From: Geobacter sp.
GTDB taxonomy: Bacteria; Desulfobacterota; Desulfuromonadia; Geobacterales; Geobacteraceae
Length of the DNA stretch: 60,504 nucleotides
NCBI GenBank assembly: GCA_003314535.1
Contig: POSG01000019.1
Location: forward strand, 1 to 60,504
Reading direction: 5' to 3'
Shown here: one piece after another, positions 33,502 through 41,475 of the stretch
How the letters are laid out: every line of letters starts with the position of its first letter
How positions within the stretch are numbered: the first letter of the stretch is position 1
Notes under the pieces: model-generated
What the model was told of the DNA's origin: nothing
What the model saw: the letters and a program-made list of their open reading frames with translations, nothing else
Databases searched by the model: none
Translations under genes and position numbers: made by a program

Positions 33502-33535
33502 AAAAAAGGGCGACACTTTGGTGTCGCCCTTTTTT
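33502..33535. terminator. Terminator after the PEP-CTERM gene
   Basis: GGGCGACAC (33508-33516), a TTTG loop and GTGTCGCCC (33521-33529), with A6 before and T6 after: a strong stem that can work in both directions. Confidence 0.9.
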
Positions 33536-33551
33536 ATCTCATCGTCGCAAA

Positions 33552-33890
33552 TTGTCGATAAATCTTACATGGCGGAAAAATGAAGATGCCTCGCTGCCAC
33601 TTTGCATCGGTATAGAATACGGCAACAGATTCTACAAGGCCAATTCTGATTTGTCGGCAGTTTTGAAGGGAATCACGAAACAATTCAGTTCCCCGTACGT
33701 TTTTGCTACAGAAATGGAAACGGTATGGCGGTATTAAATATCATTTAACATGGTCAAAAAACGTGCTGGGGTTGAGTGGCTTCGGTTTCATGACATGAGA
33801 CATACGTTTGCAAGTCATCTTTCACCAAACCATCTTGACGGCGCAATGGAAAATCTTGTCACACATTATAATGGTGAAGCTTCACAATGA
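33552..33890 (+). pseudogene. Tyrosine recombinase (integrase) remnant, dead
   Basis: One frame, broken by a single TAA at 33735, reads like the C-terminal half of a phage-type integrase: AVLKGITKQFSSPYVFATEMETVWRY, then after the stop MVKKRAGVEWLRFHDMRHTFASHLSPNHLDGAMENL. FHDMRHTFASHL is the conserved RxxH box. After it, intact integrases have about 35 residues with the second Arg/His box and the catalytic Tyr in a context like RYAHLSPNH; here SHL runs straight into SPNH, so the catalytic Tyr was removed by an in-frame deletion. The N-terminal half is absent. It is the remnant of the enzyme that used the adjacent tRNA-Thr site. Confidence 0.8.
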
Positions 33891-33906
33891 CTGAACAACA
33901 AAAATG

Positions 33907-33944
33907 CAAAAAGGGGTTACGCAGTTGCCTAACCCCTCGTTTTT
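33907..33944 (-). terminator. Terminator of tRNA-Thr
   Basis: On the minus strand, AGGGGTTAGGC and GCGTAACCCCT (33912-33936) form an imperfect stem followed by T5 (plus-strand A-run at 33907-33911). An improved copy of it lies beside the duplicated tRNA end at 32611. Confidence 0.75.
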
Positions 33945-33946
33945 CC

Positions 33947-34022
33947 TGGAGCCACCTGCCGGAGTCGAACCGGCGACCTATTGATTACGAATCAATTGCT
34001 CTACCATCTGAGCTAAGGTGGC
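33947..34022 (-). tRNA. tRNA-Thr (CGU anticodon)
   Basis: A complete 76-base cloverleaf on the minus strand: acceptor GCCACCT pairing with AGGTGGC, D-loop AGCTCAGATGGTAGAGC, anticodon loop TTCGTAA with anticodon CGT, T-loop GGTTCGACTCC, and an encoded CCA. The 3' 42 bases are duplicated at 32650-32691. Confidence 0.96.
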
Positions 34023-34110
34023 AATATCATTATATTTTATTGTTATCACGCGCATCCGAAACGTAGTCTTTTATTACATAAAAGGAGAAATGTGTCAAGG
34101 CTGTTATGGC

Positions 34111-34299
34111 TCAATGGCCCCAAGAGAGTATTGGGCAAGCACGGGGAATTTGAATTGCATCAACAGGAGGGAGCCAATTGTTTGCAGCTTGCCTGTCATT
34201 CCAAAAGCACATGAAGTCAGCCAAGTCGTGGTGTTTGTATCGCAGGGCTTCACGCTCTTCTTTCCGCTTCCATTGCCCGCGCCTGTTTCTCAGTTTCAT
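34111..34299 (-). CDS. Small Arg/Trp-rich protein overlapping the YgbA-family gene
   Basis: A 62-residue frame whose ATG overlaps the stop codon of the YgbA-like gene (ATGA) and is preceded by AGGAAGAG, a good SD. The product begins with a strongly basic stretch (MKLRNRRGQWKRKEEREALRYKHHDL) and continues with FMCFWNDRQAANNW. I do not recognise it. The SD and overlap support translation, but the SD also encodes the Arg/Lys tail of the upstream protein, so it may be chance. Confidence 0.4.
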   Translation of the reverse strand: MKLRNRRGQWKRKEEREALRYKHHDLADFMCFWNDRQAANNWLPPVDAIQIPRACPILSWGH

Positions 34300-34607
34300 T
34301 TTCTCTTCCTGAAACCATCGATGACATGCAGCACTGCCAGCAGCGGATGCCAAACCAGCATGCGAGGCCCTGCAAAGCTCATGACCTTTCGGATGCCATC
34401 TCGCATGGAAGGCTTGAAACAATGGGCCGCGCATCTTCCGCAAGTCGGCTTATTCTCGCCGTGACGGCACCTTTCGATGCAACACAGAGCATTGTCCAGC
34501 AAGTTTCCACAATCAAAGCACAACACGTTGTCCGTTCGATGGCGCTTGCGACAGTAAAGCTCTACCATACAGCGTATGGTCTTCTTTTCCCGGCTGATTC
34601 GATCCAT
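34296..34607 (-). CDS. YgbA-family (nitrous oxide-stimulated promoter) protein
   Basis: A 103-residue Cys-rich protein. The pattern REKKTIRCMVELYCRKRH, LCFDCGNLLDNALCCIERCRHGENKPTCGRCAAHCFKPSMRDGIRKVMSFAGPRMLVWHPLLAVLHVIDG matches the YgbA_NO family: paired Cys motifs (CxxC, ERCRHGE-KPTCxxCxxHCYKPxMR) and a GPRML block before a hydrophobic helix. E. coli ygbA belongs to the NsrR regulon and responds to nitric oxide (established). The Cys cluster suggests metal or iron-sulfur binding. The start ATG is 9 bases after AAGGG. It is transcribed away from the next nitroreductase gene with 25 bases between. Confidence 0.85.
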   Translation of the reverse strand: MDRISREKKTIRCMVELYCRKRHRTDNVLCFDCGNLLDNALCCIERCRHGENKPTCGRCAAHCFKPSMRDGIRKVMSFAGPRMLVWHPLLAVLHVIDGFRKRK

Positions 34608-34632
34608 CTGGCAAACCCTTTACGCACAGCAC

Positions 34633-35205
34633 CTAGACGAAGCTGATATCGAACGGCTTTCTTTTGTTGGGATTTTCCGGAACCCGTTCCTTTTTCGCCG
34701 GATGTCCCAGGATGACCGGCGCCACCAACTGGTAGTTTTCAGGAACCCCCAGTTCCTTCTTTATCGCCGGATCGGCGAAGATGTTATGGGCAAATCCGAT
34801 CCAGCAACACCCCAGCCCCTGTTCTTCAGCAAGCAGATGGAGATTCAGGGCCACCATGCTGCAGTCGTAGACATGCCAGTACGACTCTTTGTTGCCGTAG
34901 ATGATGACGAGAGCTGGGGCATTGTAAAAGATATTGTAGTCCGGGTCGCGAATGGCTTTTTCATACTGCTGCATGTGAGGAGAGGATGCCAGGTTTTCGA
35001 GCCAGTTCTGTTTTGCGGCATCCGAATAACCTTTCATCTTTGCCCTGTCCGTGATGACGACGAATCGCCACGGCTGGTTGTTCGAACCGCTCGGCACCCA
35101 GACCGCATCGTTGATTACCTCGGTCATCTCTGCGTTGGACAATGGCAGATCTGAATAATCTCTGCAAGTTCTGCGTCTCCGGGCAACGCTCTTTACGGTA
35201 TCCAT
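34633..35205 (-). CDS. Nitroreductase-family flavoprotein
   Basis: A 190-residue FMN-binding enzyme of the nitroreductase fold. The N-terminal block VARRRRTCRDYSDLPLSNAEMTEVINDAVWVPSGSNNQPWRFVVITD has the FMN-phosphate-binding Arg and the S-x-x-N-x-Q-P-W signature. LLAEEQGLGCCWIGFAH is the second FMN site and LVAPVILGHPAKK the C-terminal one. Substrate unknown; family members use NAD(P)H to reduce nitro groups, quinones or flavins. The ATG at 35205 has GGAGG at 7-base spacing. Being next to the YgbA-family gene on the same strand may reflect a nitrogen-stress role (inference). Confidence 0.9.
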   Translation of the reverse strand: MDTVKSVARRRRTCRDYSDLPLSNAEMTEVINDAVWVPSGSNNQPWRFVVITDRAKMKGYSDAAKQNWLENLASSPHMQQYEKAIRDPDYNIFYNAPALVIIYGNKESYWHVYDCSMVALNLHLLAEEQGLGCCWIGFAHNIFADPAIKKELGVPENYQLVAPVILGHPAKKERVPENPNKRKPFDISFV

Positions 35206-35283
35206 GCCAACTCCTCCTTTTCGATGAAAATAGCCGGGGCCATGCATGAATGGCCCCGGCAGGTTCCATTGCCGACTCCGGCA

Positions 35284-35871
35284 TCATAATCCCTTGAAGG
35301 ACGACGTAATCCTCCTGAACACCGGCATATATTCCTCATAAAGCGTTTTCGGCGAAGAATAGTGAACAACGTAAAAGCCGCCATCGAATGATGGTACGAC
35401 GTAAAAAAACTCCCTTATCGCGACCGACTCGTCGGACTTGCTTTCGGGATGCAGAAACACCAGGCGCTCGCGTTCAAGCTGAAAAGCCTTGCGGCCGTTG
35501 AGGCTGCACTCTTTTACCGGGCCATAGTTCTCCCGGGAATTTTTTGTCTCCCCAGCGACGTTTCGCGAGTTGCGCCTCAGGAAATCCTCGTAACCCCAGA
35601 AATCCTTGTTGTCCTTGGCGTAATAGGATACGTATATGAAGGCGCCTCCCTTCGGGGCGAGAAGCTGTATCTCGTAGATTCGATATTCTTCGTCCTTCTC
35701 CGGGGTCCTCTCCAGGCTCCAACCGGAAGGAATTTCACAGGAGTAGTATTGTTTATCCATTACAAACCTGGAATAGTCTTCGGCAACCGATACCGGCACG
35801 CTGAACAATGCGAAAAGGCAGATCAATCCGATGCATGGACATGCAAACTTGAAATATCCCGTAATTCTCAT
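35284..35871 (-). CDS. Exported protein with PsbP-like fold features
   Basis: A 195-residue protein with a signal peptide (hydrophobic about 12-29, SVA cleavage near residue 30). The mature part starts DKQYYSCEIPSGWSLER and contains LLAPKGGAFIYVSYYAKDN and GFYVVHYSSPKTLYEEYMPVFRRITSSF, which is the strand-and-helix order of PsbP/DUF1795-like domains (small lipid- or cell-surface-linked proteins). Its ATG overlaps the preceding gene by 4 bases. Function unknown. Confidence 0.7.
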   Translation of the reverse strand: MRITGYFKFACPCIGLICLFALFSVPVSVAEDYSRFVMDKQYYSCEIPSGWSLERTPEKDEEYRIYEIQLLAPKGGAFIYVSYYAKDNKDFWGYEDFLRRNSRNVAGETKNSRENYGPVKECSLNGRKAFQLERERLVFLHPESKSDESVAIREFFYVVPSFDGGFYVVHYSSPKTLYEEYMPVFRRITSSFKGL

Positions 35872-36464
35872 CTCTTATCATCCTCCGGTATCTGCAAATC
35901 CGACGACGCACCGAAACGCTTGCGCAGGGCGTCGACAAACCCGGCATTCGCCCTTTCGGAAAAAATTTCCAGTGGCGAAACCCCCTTTTTCCAGGCAGTG
36001 AAAATGACGAATGCCAGGGCTGCAACCGTTACCAGCATGTTCTGCCATGAGTTCAGCGGCCATTGGCCCGTCCAGGCCAGGTCGCCAGCCTTCGAAAACG
36101 GCAGCAGGTAGGGTATGGACCAGACCTGGTCAGGTCCCCGGGAGCCTGCAAGGTCGCACGCAAGGTGGAGGTGGAAGGCCAGGAACACCGCCAGACACGC
36201 TAGCGCCCTGCGGGTTGCCAGGAAGCAAGCGCAGGCGACCAGTGCAAGGCAAAACGCTATGTTGTGGCCAAGCACATGATGAAAACCGGCCCAAAGCGCC
36301 AGGTCCCCGGTCGCCCCGCGGTTCACCCACAGGTCCCACAGGAGCCCGATGCCGTCCACATCCGGGACGGCGCCAGCTACGGCAACCAGTATGCGGTCCT
36401 TTTTGGCAAGGGGAAAAGCGCTCCCCACGGACCAGGACAGAAGCAGATGGGTAACCGGGCTCAT
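35868..36464 (-). CDS. YdjM/DUF457-family membrane-bound hydrolase-like protein
   Basis: A 198-residue membrane protein of the YdjM (LexA-regulated, membrane-bound metal-dependent hydrolase-like) family. The family pattern is clear: MSPVTHLLLSWSVG, VAGAVPDVDGIGLL, FHHVLGHNIAFC and FHLHLACDLAGSRGPDQVWSIPYLLPFS, where the Asp/His residues are the putative metal ligands, and about five helices. Function is not established in the family. It overlaps the downstream gene by 4 bases and the upstream small gene by 4 (ATGA), so the three form a tight operon. Confidence 0.82.
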   Translation of the reverse strand: MSPVTHLLLSWSVGSAFPLAKKDRILVAVAGAVPDVDGIGLLWDLWVNRGATGDLALWAGFHHVLGHNIAFCLALVACACFLATRRALACLAVFLAFHLHLACDLAGSRGPDQVWSIPYLLPFSKAGDLAWTGQWPLNSWQNMLVTVAALAFVIFTAWKKGVSPLEIFSERANAGFVDALRKRFGASSDLQIPEDDKR

Positions 36465-36775
36465 GTGGCAGGCGGCTGGGCGCCTTGGTCAGGAGCCTGC
36501 AGGTCCTGCAGGGGCGACGGGGCGGGCGACTCGGTTTCAGGCTGCTGTGTAGGGTCCGGCATAACGGTAGAATTTTCCGGCGCTACCGTGTCGGGCTCCT
36601 GCGGGGGCGGATTGACAGTCGTCATGTCAGGAGTTTCCATGGGAGTGGAATAGGATTTCAGCTCATCGGTCGTGCCCGACTGCGGGCTGTCGGAATCCTC
36701 CGCCGATGCAATAAACGGCAGAGAACAGAAAAACGCCAGTGAAAATACTGCCAGCAGACTCTTGTTCATTTTCAT
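36461..36775 (-). CDS. Small exported Pro/Thr-rich protein
   Basis: A 104-residue protein with a signal peptide (MKMNKSLLAVFSLAFFCSLPFIASA, residues 1-25) and a mature part almost only of Pro, Glu, Asp, Ser and Thr (about 30 percent Pro and Thr). Such low-complexity acidic peptides are usually unstructured wall- or membrane-spanning linkers. No family recognised. It is the first gene of a three-gene operon (36775 to 35284) with overlapping stops and starts. Confidence 0.65.
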   Translation of the reverse strand: MKMNKSLLAVFSLAFFCSLPFIASAEDSDSPQSGTTDELKSYSTPMETPDMTTVNPPPQEPDTVAPENSTVMPDPTQQPETESPAPSPLQDLQAPDQGAQPPAT

Positions 36776-36904
36776 GCCGACCTCTCAATGTTTCTTTCGT
36801 TATTCTCATATTTGCTTGCTAGTCGATGCTCTCCCTGACAGGTACATTCTACACCACTGTGCACGAAATTGTACGTGCATTTGCAGACCAGCCATCCCTG
36901 TCAC

Positions 36905-37723
36905 TCACCTTGGGCCCGAATCGCGTTGTCTGTCCAGCACCATGCCGTAACCTTTCTTCCTTTCGATGGCCTTCATCCGGTATTGGCCACTGGCACGGAA
37001 AGGTCCCGAGAGTTCGAGGATGATCTCGTTCAGGCCGTACGGTACACGCAATATGTTCTTATCCGCTTGTGGATCCCCGATATGGATGTCATATAGCCAG
37101 TCGGCACTGTAACCCATGAACACGCAGGCAACGGCGTACCTGTCGAAATCGACCCGGGGGGCAGGCCTGCCGAATGCCGACTCCCACAGACCGTTCCATT
37201 CCCTGTCATCCGTTACGACCGTCAGCACCTCATCCCGCTGGCGTGACATGAATCCTTCCCAGTCCATGATCCCCGTCTGCCGCGGTTCGGGAATGTCTTT
37301 CAGGACCTTTTCAGGAGAATCAATAAGCCTGGAGGACTTCCTGCCGCTGACCTGGTAGACTATCTCGCCCACCAAGACGCGGGATTCCCTGACGTCAGGA
37401 TCGCGCCAGAATTTCTCGTAGATTCTGACCGTCGAGCGGCCCGGCCTGGCGCCTTGGAGGGTCAGGCTCGACAGCGTATCGCAGGCAACTATGCGTACGG
37501 CATCGCCCTCAATCTCCGCATGGCAGCTGTAGCTTTTGCTGCCCGGGAGAGGAACGGTCACCACTTCACCCACCTTGATTGCCCGGTTCTCACGGGTGAC
37601 ATTATTTCGCGGCGGTTTGACGGCATCCAGCGGAAGTATGGAGCTCCACTCGCTGCCGAAAGACTGAACGGCCAGCAGCGCCCATACCGCGAAAGTCACC
37701 AATATTCTCATTGCAATGCACAT
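36905..37723 (-). CDS. Exported protein of unknown function
   Basis: A 272-residue protein with a signal peptide (about residues 1-23, ending FGSEWSS). It contains a segment VKVGEVVTVPLPGSKSYSCHAEIEGDAVRIVA-like and STVRIYEKFWRDPDVRESRVLVGEIVYQVSG, typical of bacterial beta-sandwich domains, then EVLTVVTDDREWNGLWESAFGRPAPRVDFDRYAVACVFMGYSADWLYDIHIGDP. This second block is reminiscent of protease-inhibitor-like extracellular domains with a Gly-Trp core, but I cannot name it. SD AGGAGG is 9 bases before the first ATG. It lies 68 bases downstream of the small membrane protein gene. Confidence 0.65.
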   Translation of the reverse strand: MCIAMRILVTFAVWALLAVQSFGSEWSSILPLDAVKPPRNNVTRENRAIKVGEVVTVPLPGSKSYSCHAEIEGDAVRIVACDTLSSLTLQGARPGRSTVRIYEKFWRDPDVRESRVLVGEIVYQVSGRKSSRLIDSPEKVLKDIPEPRQTGIMDWEGFMSRQRDEVLTVVTDDREWNGLWESAFGRPAPRVDFDRYAVACVFMGYSADWLYDIHIGDPQADKNILRVPYGLNEIILELSGPFRASGQYRMKAIERKKGYGMVLDRQRDSGPR

Positions 37724-37791
37724 CTGGTCGTTCCTCCTGAAACAATGACTGCGATACGAGGCCCGGGGTTTCTCAACCGCAATAATTCATC

Positions 37792-38139
37792 CTATCTTGC
37801 TGACAACAGTACGACAACGATAGCCAGTGCGACAAACACCAGCAACAACATCCAGGACAGAACGCTCAGACGAATGTTGTCCTTCGCATCCAGGCTCCAG
37901 GACGCATCGTCAGCTTTCCGCTTCGCAAGCACCCTGGATGACAGGATGAAAACCACAATGCCGGAAATGCCCAGGAGCGCGAAGAGAAGCAGCCCCCCGC
38001 GTGCAGGCGGCGTAGTCCGGGTTTCCAGAAACACGACTGCCGACACCCCGGTCACCGTCATTATGCTGCCAAGAAGCTTGGCCAGTATCAGCGGCAACTG
38101 CTTCAGCTCCGACTTTGCATGCCTGATTATCTTTCCCAT
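37792..38139 (-). CDS. Small membrane protein of unknown function
   Basis: A 115-residue protein with three hydrophobic segments (about 18-38, 48-68, 92-113) and no motif that I recognise. The ATG at 38139 is preferred over the TTG two codons earlier; SD is weak (GGTG). It lies 61 bases after the stop of the VWFA lipoprotein gene on the same strand. Confidence 0.5.
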   Translation of the reverse strand: MGKIIRHAKSELKQLPLILAKLLGSIMTVTGVSAVVFLETRTTPPARGGLLLFALLGISGIVVFILSSRVLAKRKADDASWSLDAKDNIRLSVLSWMLLLVFVALAIVVVLLSAR

Positions 38140-38200
38140 GAGCAAACACCGTGTTCATTCGAAAATGCCTGATATTCTTAAGCCACTACCGGGTCCCGGG

Positions 38201-39934
38201 TTATTTCGAGATGGTTTGGACATTGGCCGGAGACGTCACCGATGTAGCTTTCACTTTGCCGTCGAGCAGTTCGGTGATCTCCACAAGCCTGATGAATTCT
38301 GCCCGGTAACCCTCGTAGTCCGCTCCCTTTGCCGTGCGTGCCAATCCCAGGACCTGCGCATAGCTGGCGCTCCCCTTGTGCTCCGAGTTCCTGAGCAGCA
38401 TGCCCCACTCTGCCACGGCAGCAGCGAACCCGATGTTGCTTCCTGCTTTGTCAAGTCTTGTCACGACCGCAGGTATTTTCCTGACAAGTTCCTTGCTGGT
38501 GTCTTCCTGCGGTTTCTTGAAGCGGAAGCGAATTGTGGCCAGCTCGGCGCTCGCCTTTGCGCTGTCCTTGACCCGGGTGGTCTGGTAGGTCAGGTCCTGG
38601 CTTCCGGCAGCTGCGCCGTCAGCGGGCACGATTTCATAGAGAGCCGTCACCGTGTGACCCGAGCCCAGCTCACCCGCGTCTTTCTTGTCATCGGCGAAAT
38701 CCTCAGGGCGCAGCATCCGCTTTTCGTAGCCGATCAGCCGGTAGGCCTTGACCTTCGCGGGATTGAACTCCACCTGCATCTTGACATCCTTGGCTATGGT
38801 CATCATCGTCCCGCCGAACTGGGAAATCAGGACTTTTTTCGCCTCCAGCAGGGTATCGATATAGGCATAGTTGCCATTGCCGCGGTCTGCAAGCTTCTGC
38901 ATCTTGGAATCCTTGTAGTTGCCCATGCCGAAGCCGAGCACGCTCAGGAACACCCCGTCCTTGCGCTTTTCCTCGATCAGCCGCTCCATCTCGGCATCGC
39001 TGGAAGCCCCCACATTGAAGTCACCGTCCGTGGCCAGGACGACGCGGTTGTTGCCGTTCTTAATGAAATTCTCCCTGGCCACCTGGTAAGCAAGCTGTAT
39101 ACCCTGGCCGCCGGCCGTGCTGCCGCCTGCCTGGAGGCTGTCGAGGGCCGCAAGGATCTTGTTTTTCTCATCTCCTCCGGTAGAGGGAAGCACCAGTCCG
39201 GCGCGGCCGGCATAAACCACTATGGCGACACGGTCCTGGGTTCTCAGCTGGCTGACCAGCAGCTTGAAGGATTTGACCAGCAGGGGCAGCTTGTTCTCCT
39301 CGTCCATGGAGCCGGAAACGTCGATGAGGAAAACAAGGTTGGCGGGAGGCAGCTTGTCCACAGGAATCCGGACACCCTGCAGCCCTATGAGCAGCAGCCT
39401 GTTCCCGGATTTCCACGGCGCAGCGGCCAATTCCGTGGTGAAGGAGAATGGTTCCCCCTTTGCAGGCTGTGGATAATCGTAGCCGAAATAGTTGACAAGC
39501 TCCTCGATTCTCACTGCATCGGCCGGGGGAAGCTGTCCGTGGTTTATGAAGCGCCGCACGTTGGTGTACGACGCGGTATCGACATCGATGGAAAACGTGG
39601 AAAGTGGGTTCTTGATCACTTCGAGAAAAGCGTTTTCGTTCACCCGGTCATAGGATTCGGTGTTGAACTCCGTGGGGGAAACGGGCTGGCGTTGGATGGG
39701 TGGCATCCTCACGGCCATGGAGGGCGCCATGGCCATTTTTGCATGCATCATCGGGGCAGGCGCGGGAATTTCGGCAAGTTCCCGGAACTCGGACTTGTCA
39801 GGCTTGGCCAGCTCTTTCTTGGCGCAACCCGAAACGGCAAAAGCAGCAATCAGCAGGCAGGCGGCCATGCTGCAGAAAGTGCAAAGCTGCTTGGTTCTCC
39901 GCCTGCGTACGGCCTCCAGAATGATCCTCAACAT
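38201..39934 (-). CDS. VWFA-domain lipoprotein, YfbK family
   Basis: A 577-residue lipoprotein with a lipobox FAVSGC at the end of a long signal peptide (Cys near residue 37). After a Pro/Met-rich linker there is the N-terminal YfbK domain (FLEVIKNPLSTFSIDVDTASYTNVRRFINHGQLPPADAVRIEELVNYF), then a von Willebrand A domain with a complete MIDAS: DVSGSMD, the Thr in the ATDGDFNVGASSD loop and SVLGFGMGNYKDS. The C-terminal YfbK domain ends with the block FADDKKDAGELGSGHTVTALYEIVP. Function unknown; adhesion or chaperone-type roles are common for VWFA proteins. The ATG at 39934 has GAGGAGG upstream. Confidence 0.88.
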   Translation of the reverse strand: MLRIILEAVRRRRTKQLCTFCSMAACLLIAAFAVSGCAKKELAKPDKSEFRELAEIPAPAPMMHAKMAMAPSMAVRMPPIQRQPVSPTEFNTESYDRVNENAFLEVIKNPLSTFSIDVDTASYTNVRRFINHGQLPPADAVRIEELVNYFGYDYPQPAKGEPFSFTTELAAAPWKSGNRLLLIGLQGVRIPVDKLPPANLVFLIDVSGSMDEENKLPLLVKSFKLLVSQLRTQDRVAIVVYAGRAGLVLPSTGGDEKNKILAALDSLQAGGSTAGGQGIQLAYQVARENFIKNGNNRVVLATDGDFNVGASSDAEMERLIEEKRKDGVFLSVLGFGMGNYKDSKMQKLADRGNGNYAYIDTLLEAKKVLISQFGGTMMTIAKDVKMQVEFNPAKVKAYRLIGYEKRMLRPEDFADDKKDAGELGSGHTVTALYEIVPADGAAAGSQDLTYQTTRVKDSAKASAELATIRFRFKKPQEDTSKELVRKIPAVVTRLDKAGSNIGFAAAVAEWGMLLRNSEHKGSASYAQVLGLARTAKGADYEGYRAEFIRLVEITELLDGKVKATSVTSPANVQTISK

Positions 39935-40111
39935 GATTTGTCCCTCCTCGTACAAAGTTGTTTGTACTTTTAGACATCGGCATAAAATGGAAAGTTCCGG
40001 AATTTTTCAATGTCTGCCTGAGAAACGTTTATTTCCTGAAGCGAATCACCCCGCAAAAGTAAAAAACAGCGACCATCCGGAAATTCTCTGTCGGGCCGGA
40101 GCAAACTAAAG

Positions 40112-40141
40112 AAAAAGCCGCAAGATCGAAATCTTGCGGCT
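40112..40141 (-). terminator. Terminator of the thi operon
   Basis: A perfect 10-base stem GCCGCAAGAT and ATCTTGCGGC with TTCG loop (minus-strand reading), followed by T5 on the minus strand. It lies 12 bases after the thiC stop. Confidence 0.9.
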
Positions 40142-40152
40142 CCATCGACATT

Positions 40153-41475
40153 TCATCGGGGTTCCGTCTTTTCCCCTTCCTTTTCCATGGCGCTGTCCAT
40201 GACCTTGTAAGCGCAGAACTCGCCGCACATGGTGCAGGCGCCGTGATCGGACACGCCCGATTCCTCCCGCAGCCGCCTGGCCCGCTCCGGGTCGAGCGAA
40301 AGCAGGTACTGGCCTTCCCAGTCAAGCTTCTTTCGGCACTTTGCCATTTCCCTGTCGCGCTGCATCGCCCCCGGCACTCCCTTGGCGATGTCGGCAGCAT
40401 GGGCGGCGATACATGACGCGATAACCCCTTCACGCACATCGTTCACGTCAGGCAGCCGCAGGTGCTCGCTGGGAGTGACGTAGCAGAGGAAGTCAGCACC
40501 TGCTGCAGCGGCTATCGCCCCGCCAATTGCGCAGGTAATATGGTCGTAGCCCGGAGCTATGTCCGTGACCAGGGGACCGAGGACATAGAAGGGTGCGCCG
40601 TGGCAGAGCCTCTTCTGCAGCAGGATGTTGGCCTGGATCTGGTTGAGTGGCACGTGGCCGGGCCCCTCGATCATGACCTGGACACCGGCGGCCTGGGCGC
40701 GCTGGGTCAGTTCGCCCAGGATGATCAGCTCATGGATCTGCGCGCGATCCGTCGCATCCGCAAGGCAGCCGGGTCGGAAGCCGTCGCCAAGGGACAGGAC
40801 CATGTCGTATTCCCTGGTAATCTCCAGCAGCCTGTCGAACTCCTCGTAGAGAGGATTTTCCCGCCCGTTGTAGGCCATCCACTCAATGGTGAAGGCGCCG
40901 CCCCGGGAAACCACGTCCATGATTCTCCCTTCGTTCCGCATCCTCTCCACGGTCGAACGGGTTACCCCGCAATGGACGGTGATGAAATCGACGCCGTCGT
41001 TGCCGTGTTTCGCGATACCCGCGAAAATGTCGTCCACGGTCATGTCGACAATGGCCTTTTTCTGGACGCGGACCGTGTCCAGGGCTGCCTGGTAAAGGGG
41101 TACGCTGCCTATGCAGGCATCGGTTTCGGCAATGACCGCGCGGCGGATTTCGTCGACCGGGCCGCCGGTGGAAAGATCCATCAGGGCGTCGGCGCCGCAG
41201 GATACGGCAACCCTTGCCTTTTCCAGCTCCTTTTCGATATCGGTATCATCGGAAGATGACCCGATATTGGCGTTGACCTTGGTCCGAAGTCCGGCGCCGA
41301 CCGCCAGGGGACGGCCGTTTGCGTGCAGCCTGTTGTGGCAGATGACGATTGTTCCGGCAGCGATCCCGTCGCGGATGTGTTCGGGGGAAACGCCTTCGGC
41401 GAGGGCAGCTGCGGACATTTCATCGGTAATTATACCCTTGCGGGCGGATTCAAGCTGTGTCATGTCAGTCTTCAC
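40153..41475 (-). CDS. thiC: Phosphomethylpyrimidine synthase ThiC
   Basis: A 440-residue radical SAM enzyme making the pyrimidine half of thiamin from AIR. The body shows the class I pattern: [63 protein letters not shown] and [25 protein letters not shown]. The C-terminal iron-sulfur motif is [15 protein letters not shown] (CxxCxxxxC). This is the shorter ThiC type without the long N-terminal domain of the E. coli enzyme (631). The start is a GTG overlapping the thiED stop (GTGA) or an ATG four codons later. Confidence 0.95.
   Translation of the reverse strand: MKTDMTQLESARKGIITDEMSAAALAEGVSPEHIRDGIAAGTIVICHNRLHANGRPLAVGAGLRTKVNANIGSSSDDTDIEKELEKARVAVSCGADALMDLSTGGPVDEIRRAVIAETDACIGSVPLYQAALDTVRVQKKAIVDMTVDDIFAGIAKHGNDGVDFITVHCGVTRSTVERMRNEGRIMDVVSRGGAFTIEWMAYNGRENPLYEEFDRLLEITREYDMVLSLGDGFRPGCLADATDRAQIHELIILGELTQRAQAAGVQVMIEGPGHVPLNQIQANILLQKRLCHGAPFYVLGPLVTDIAPGYDHITCAIGGAIAAAAGADFLCYVTPSEHLRLPDVNDVREGVIASCIAAHAADIAKGVPGAMQRDREMAKCRKKLDWEGQYLLSLDPERARRLREESGVSDHGACTMCGEFCAYKVMDSAMEKEGEKTEPR

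Noticed and set aside
37454-39973. 839-codon plus-strand frame opposite the VWFA lipoprotein gene
   Set aside because: Mirror of a gene with signal peptide, MIDAS and SD on the other strand.
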